Below are positions 60,624-64,000 of a stretch of 64,000 nucleotides of DNA, one piece after another (within the stretch, counting starts at the first letter, position 1; every line of letters starts with the position of its first letter). The DNA is taken from positions 1 through 64,000 of the forward strand of contig CAYFPI010000004.1 of assembly GCA_964344985.1 (NCBI GenBank), read 5' to 3'. The stretch is from Thioglobus_A sp964344985. GTDB taxonomy: Bacteria > Pseudomonadota > Gammaproteobacteria > PS1 > Pseudothioglobaceae. The position numbers were made by a program, and so were the translations under genes. A model generated the notes under the pieces. The model saw nothing but the letters and a program-made list of their open reading frames with translations, was not told the DNA's origin and did no database searches.

Positions 60624-61325
60624 TAATTGCATATTTGCAATAGCAGCCAGTGATGCAGTTTCTGTTCTTAGCACTCTAGAACCTAATAATAACGGTTGAG
60701 CACCTTGATCAATTGCTAGATTGATTTCATCATCGCTTAATCCACCCTCAGGGCCAATGACAATACTAGCTTGATTAAGCGCTTGCATTTGTATTAGGTT
60801 TTTTTCTGCTCGGTGATGTAGCACAAATCCATTGCCAAAATCACTACGAATAAATTCATCAAACTGTTGTGGCGCTTGCAGTACTGGCAAGATTGATCTA
60901 CCTGATTGCTCGCAAGCGCCGATAATAATTTTTTTCCAATGCTGAATACGCTTTTCTAGCTTGTCACCTTTAAGTCGCACCACACAATGCTGAGTAAAGA
61001 TAGGGACAATACTATTAACACCAAGCTCAACAGCTTTTTGCATTAAGAAGTCCATCTTCTCACCCTTAGCAATGCCTTGTACTAAAGTAATGTTTAAGCT
61101 GGATTCACTATTATTTTCAACACGCTCTAACAATTCAACTTCACATTGTTTTTTAGCTGAAATTACTTTGGCAATATAGTTAAATCCATCGCCGTTAAAC
61201 AAGGTGATGTTCTTGCCTTGTGGAAATCTCAATACCTTGATCAGATGGTGTGACCCATATTCATCAAGCATTAAATTACCACCAACTTTCAACGGGGTAT
61301 TTTGATACAGTCGTACGTGTTTCAT
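60609..61325 (-). CDS. rsmE: 16S rRNA (uracil1498-N3)-methyltransferase
   Basis: A 238-residue SPOUT-family methyltransferase: LDEYGSHHLIKVLRFPQG N-terminal PUA-like part, AKGEKMDFLMQKAVELGV, IVIGPEGGLSDDEI and LGSRVLRTETASLAAI knot motifs. The ATG at 61325 gives the usual N terminus (MKHVRLYQ); a longer frame upstream overlaps pepP and is rejected. Overlaps the DsrS-like 3' end by 15 bases tail-to-tail. Confidence 0.94.
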   Translation of the reverse strand: MKHVRLYQNTPLKVGGNLMLDEYGSHHLIKVLRFPQGKNITLFNGDGFNYIAKVISAKKQCEVELLERVENNSESSLNITLVQGIAKGEKMDFLMQKAVELGVNSIVPIFTQHCVVRLKGDKLEKRIQHWKKIIIGACEQSGRSILPVLQAPQQFDEFIRSDFGNGFVLHHRAEKNLIQMQALNQASIVIGPEGGLSDDEINLAIDQGAQPLLLGSRVLRTETASLAAIANMQLLWGS

Positions 61326-61360
61326 GGTATCTTTGTTTAGTATTAAATCCAACACAGCAA

Positions 61361-62581
61361 ATGATACATCAAAAAAGAAGGGATGCACTTTTAAGCCAAT
61401 TGGAAGATGGTGCATGCGTAGTTCTCTCAACCAATCCTGAACAGCCCAGAAATGGCGATGTTACTTTTCCTTTTCGAGCGCATAGTGATTTTTATTATTT
61501 GACCGGCTTTCAAGAGCCAGAATCAGTTGCTGTTTTTTCTAAAAACAATTACACGATTTTTTTACGCCCAAGAGACGAAAAGCGTGAAATATGGGATGGA
61601 AAACGCCTAGGAGTTAACGATGCACCTAATGCTTTAGGTGCTGATCATGCTGTTGCCATTGAGCATTTAGATACAAATCTAAACGATATTATTTCAAAAG
61701 CAACCGTTGTTTATTTTGACAATAAGCAAACCAAACTTGATGTAATTATTAACAACACACTGTCGTATCACCAAACAAAATCATATACGCCTGTTTTGCA
61801 TGAAATGCGCCTTATCAAAGATGAGCATGAAATTGCCATTATGCAAAAAGCAGCCAATATTTCTATCAAAGCTCATGAAAAAGCCATGAAACATGCCAGA
61901 GTTGGAATGTACGAATATGAGCTACAAAGCTATTTCGATGGCCATTTTACAAAAAACAACGCGCAGCATGCGTATACACCAATCGTTGCAGGCGGTAAAA
62001 ATGCATGCGTACTCCACTACATAGAAAACAATCAATTATTAAAAGATCAAGAATTAGTGCTGATTGATGCTGGTTGTGAACTTAGCAACTACGCTTGTGA
62101 TATTACTCGAACTTTTCCGATTAATGGAAAATTTTCCAAACCCCAAGCGCAAATCTATCAAATCGTGTTGGACGCTCAATTAGCTGCAATTAAGAGTATC
62201 AAGCCTGGTGTTAGCGTACATACGCCTCATCAAATTGCCAGTCGAATTATTAAACAAGGCCTTATTGGTCTTAATATTTTGCAAGAAGATGAAGATTTGA
62301 CAAAGTTTTATATGCATGGCACTGGGCATTGGTTAGGCCTTGATGTGCACGATGTTGGTGAATATAAAATCAATAAACAACATCGAACATTTACACCAGG
62401 CATGGTAATTACTGTCGAACCAGGAATCTACATTCGTGACAATGATAAAATTAACAAAGTTTTCCATGGGATTGGCATTAGAATCGAAGACGATGTCTTA
62501 GTAACAAACGATGGAAATACCGTATTAACAGGCGATTTAGCCAAAACTATTGATGAAATAGAATCTTTAATGAAAAATTAA
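61361..62581 (+). CDS. pepP: Xaa-Pro aminopeptidase
   Basis: Removes N-terminal residues that precede proline. The 406-residue pita-bread-fold metalloenzyme has the N-terminal HSDFYYLTGFQEPE domain and the dimetal ligands in LIDAGCELSNYACDITRTF (two Asp), GTGHWLGLDVHDVG (His) and ITVEPGIYI (Glu), with a last Glu near RIEDDVLV. ATG at 61361 is chosen; earlier starts lie inside the divergent rsmE. Confidence 0.94.
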   Translation: MIHQKRRDALLSQLEDGACVVLSTNPEQPRNGDVTFPFRAHSDFYYLTGFQEPESVAVFSKNNYTIFLRPRDEKREIWDGKRLGVNDAPNALGADHAVAIEHLDTNLNDIISKATVVYFDNKQTKLDVIINNTLSYHQTKSYTPVLHEMRLIKDEHEIAIMQKAANISIKAHEKAMKHARVGMYEYELQSYFDGHFTKNNAQHAYTPIVAGGKNACVLHYIENNQLLKDQELVLIDAGCELSNYACDITRTFPINGKFSKPQAQIYQIVLDAQLAAIKSIKPGVSVHTPHQIASRIIKQGLIGLNILQEDEDLTKFYMHGTGHWLGLDVHDVGEYKINKQHRTFTPGMVITVEPGIYIRDNDKINKVFHGIGIRIEDDVLVTNDGNTVLTGDLAKTIDEIESLMKN

Positions 62582-62584
62582 ATT

Positions 62585-63668
62585 ATGAACATACAACAAG
62601 CAATCAAAGCAGTTATTAGCAAGCAAGATTTAAGCGAAAAAGACATGACTGAAGTCATGACCAGCATCATGACAGGGCAAGCAACTGATGCGCAAATCGG
62701 TGGTTTTTTAGTTGGTCTATCTATCAAAGGCGAAAGTATTAAGGAAATTACTGCAGCTGCCAAAGTAATGCGCTCTTTAGCAAAAGGTGTTAACGTTGGT
62801 AAAGCTAAACACTTGGTTGACACTTGTGGCACGGGTGGTGACGGCTTAGGATTATTCAATATATCCACGGCTTGCGCTTTTGTAGTAGCTGCAGCAGGCG
62901 CCCAAGTGGCTAAGCATGGCAATCGCTCTATTTCTTCTAAATCTGGTAGTGCCGATGTATTGGAAGCAGCAGGTGTTAACCTTGATATGAGTGCTGAACA
63001 AATTAGTAATTGTGTAAGTAAAATTGGTGTTGGCTTTATGTTTGCACCTGCACACCATTCTGCTATGAAACATGCCATCGGCCCAAGAAAAGAATTAGCA
63101 GTAAGAACNNNNNNNNNNTACTCCAAGTATTGCGGAAGAAATCCCTGCCTTAAGAGAATTAGCAGTAAGAACTATTTTTAACGTACTGGGGCCATTAACC
63201 AACCCTGCTAAAGCGCCTAATCAAGTTATGGGTGTTTATGACAAAAACCTAGTTGAGCCAATTGCTCATGTACTTAAAGCATTAGGTTCAAGACATGTTA
63301 TGGTGGTGCATTCAAATGATGGACTTGATGAAATTTCAATTGCTGATAACACCTATGTTGCAGAGCTTAAAGATGGAGTGGTTAGTACTTATACGCTCAA
63401 TCCAACTGACATGGGATTGCCATTAGGTGATCTAAACGACATTAAGGCGGACAATGCCGATGACTCATTAGCACTTATTCAGCAAGCACTAGATGGCAAA
63501 AAAGGTGCTGCAAAAAATATCATTGCACTTAATGCAGGCGCCGCTATCTATGTTAGTGGACTATCCGATACATTGAAATCTGGTGTCGATAAGGCAATGA
63601 AAATCTTAAACAACGGTTCTGCACATCAAAAATTAGATGATTTTGTGCGTGAATCAACAGGCTGCTAA
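62585..63668 (+). CDS. trpD: Anthranilate phosphoribosyltransferase, interrupted by a scaffold gap
   Basis: Second step of tryptophan synthesis from chorismate. Family motifs: VDTCGTGGDGLGLFNIST (near residue 80), KHGNRSISSKSGSADVLEA, HHSAMKHAIGPRKELAVRT, then after the gap IFNVLGPLTNPAKAPNQV and HSNDGLDEIS. The 10-N gap (63109-63118) shifts the frame. Both contig edges carry the 18-base AGAATTAGCAGTAAGAAC; joining them there restores a normal TrpD, so the gap plus 36 bases is probably an assembly artefact. A 3-base gap follows pepP. Confidence 0.92.
63109..63118. other. Scaffold gap (10 N) in trpD
   Basis: Ten N bases between two contig ends that share an 18-base string, suggesting an unresolved overlap rather than missing sequence. 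Confidence 0.95.
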
Positions 63669-63669
63669 C

Positions 63670-64000
63670 ATGAATAAAGACACTAACTTAATTTGGATTG
63701 ACCTAGAAATGACTGGGCTATTACCTGAAAAAGATGTCATTATTGAAATCGCCACTATTGTAACCGATGCTGATTTAAATATTTTGGCAGAAGGTCCGTC
63801 GCTTGCCATTCATCAAAGTAGTGAAATATTAGCTGGCATGGACGAATGGAATACTGAACACCATACTAATTCTGGCCTGGTTAAACGTGTTAAAGAAAGC
63901 AACATATCAACCAGAAATGCAGAAAAACAAACCATTGAATTTTTGTCAAAATACGTTAATGAAAGCATGTCTCCTATGTGTGGGAACACCATTTGCCAAG
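63670..64000 (+). CDS. orn: Oligoribonuclease, 3' end beyond the window
   Basis: The ATG at 63670 opens NLIWIDLEMTGLLPEKDVIIEIA, the first DEDD exonuclease motif (Asp and Glu) of Orn, followed by TDADLNILAEGPSLAIHQ and MDEWNTEHHTNSGL. The window ends in the second motif region (about 110 codons seen of about 180). Orn degrades RNA dinucleotides left by RNA turnover and c-di-GMP breakdown. It starts 1 base after the trpD stop. Confidence 0.93.
   Translation, partial: MNKDTNLIWIDLEMTGLLPEKDVIIEIATIVTDADLNILAEGPSLAIHQSSEILAGMDEWNTEHHTNSGLVKRVKESNISTRNAEKQTIEFLSKYVNESMSPMCGNTICQ

Noticed and set aside
1..64000. CRISPR array
   Set aside because: No set of evenly spaced direct repeats of 24-40 bases was found on reading; the repeats seen are inverted, isolated or too few.

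Overview
The window is AT-rich chromosomal DNA of a free-living or symbiotic sulfur-oxidising gammaproteobacterium, most like the SUP05/Candidatus Thioglobus lineage. The lineage is inferred from gene content and was not tested by a search. The pointers are a DsrS-like protein beside proC, a near-complete rnf cluster, a TauE/SafE sulfur-compound exporter, CcoS (cbb3 oxidase assembly), a SHP/DHC/cytochrome b561 set, and EF-P with its lysyl-ligase EpmA. Four 10-N runs (343-352, 5007-5016, 46082-46091, 63109-63118) mark scaffold joins in a draft assembly. Each damages a gene: murE, a small XRE regulator, a BolA-family gene and trpD.

Layout. 1-4.7 kb: murE-murF, tRNA-Arg, two small membrane proteins, pgsA, tRNA-Gly, tRNA-Cys. 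4.7-5.6 kb: a small accessory patch with an HNH protein, an XRE regulator with a perfect palindromic operator, and repeat DNA. 5.6-11.7 kb: a leftward run of arsI, argG, DUF2914, YcgN, a Sel1-repeat protein, epmA and efp. 11.8-14.6 kb: sucCD and a Rossmann-fold protein. 14.6-25.2 kb: leftward thioredoxin-like, HIT, queA, rnfGDCBA, TauE, glmM, folP, ftsH. 25.4-29.3 kb: rightward lptE, holA, proA, tyrS, then a 161-bp MITE and tmRNA (ssrA).

29.9-37.1 kb is the most interesting part: a 7.2-kb block bounded by the 3' end of ssrA and a decayed copy of that 3' end, which looks like an old island integrated at tmRNA. No integrase remains. It carries a leftward cytochrome b561/SHP/DHC operon, a membrane-tethered LuxR-type regulator, and a rightward set: a Tat-exported Ser/Gly-rich protein, a small lipoprotein, an HprK-like P-loop protein, an internally duplicated dihaem cytochrome c and a secreted beta-propeller. 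A small domain is shared between the DHC C terminus and the lipoprotein, which ties the two halves together. I propose this as a candidate undescribed envelope redox/phosphorylation system.

37.1-39.2 kb holds an orphan CopG-type antitoxin and a DUF4172-Fic protein lying between two copies of a diverged AT-rich repeat; a third copy lies near 5.5 kb. 39.2-42.7 kb is a zinc operon (ZrgA-like, ABC ATPase, permease, DUF3299, Zur-like). 42.8-50.8 kb has a three-gene unit of small proteins, djlA, rhlE, DUF1289, the BolA-family gene, pit and its DUF47 partner, ccoS, arsC-aquaporin, and two LysE exporters. 50.9-64 kb is housekeeping: accA, tilS, ybeY, priA, an MBL hydrolase, bioA, gph, proC, a CptA-like protein, DsrS-like, rsmE, pepP, trpD and the start of orn.
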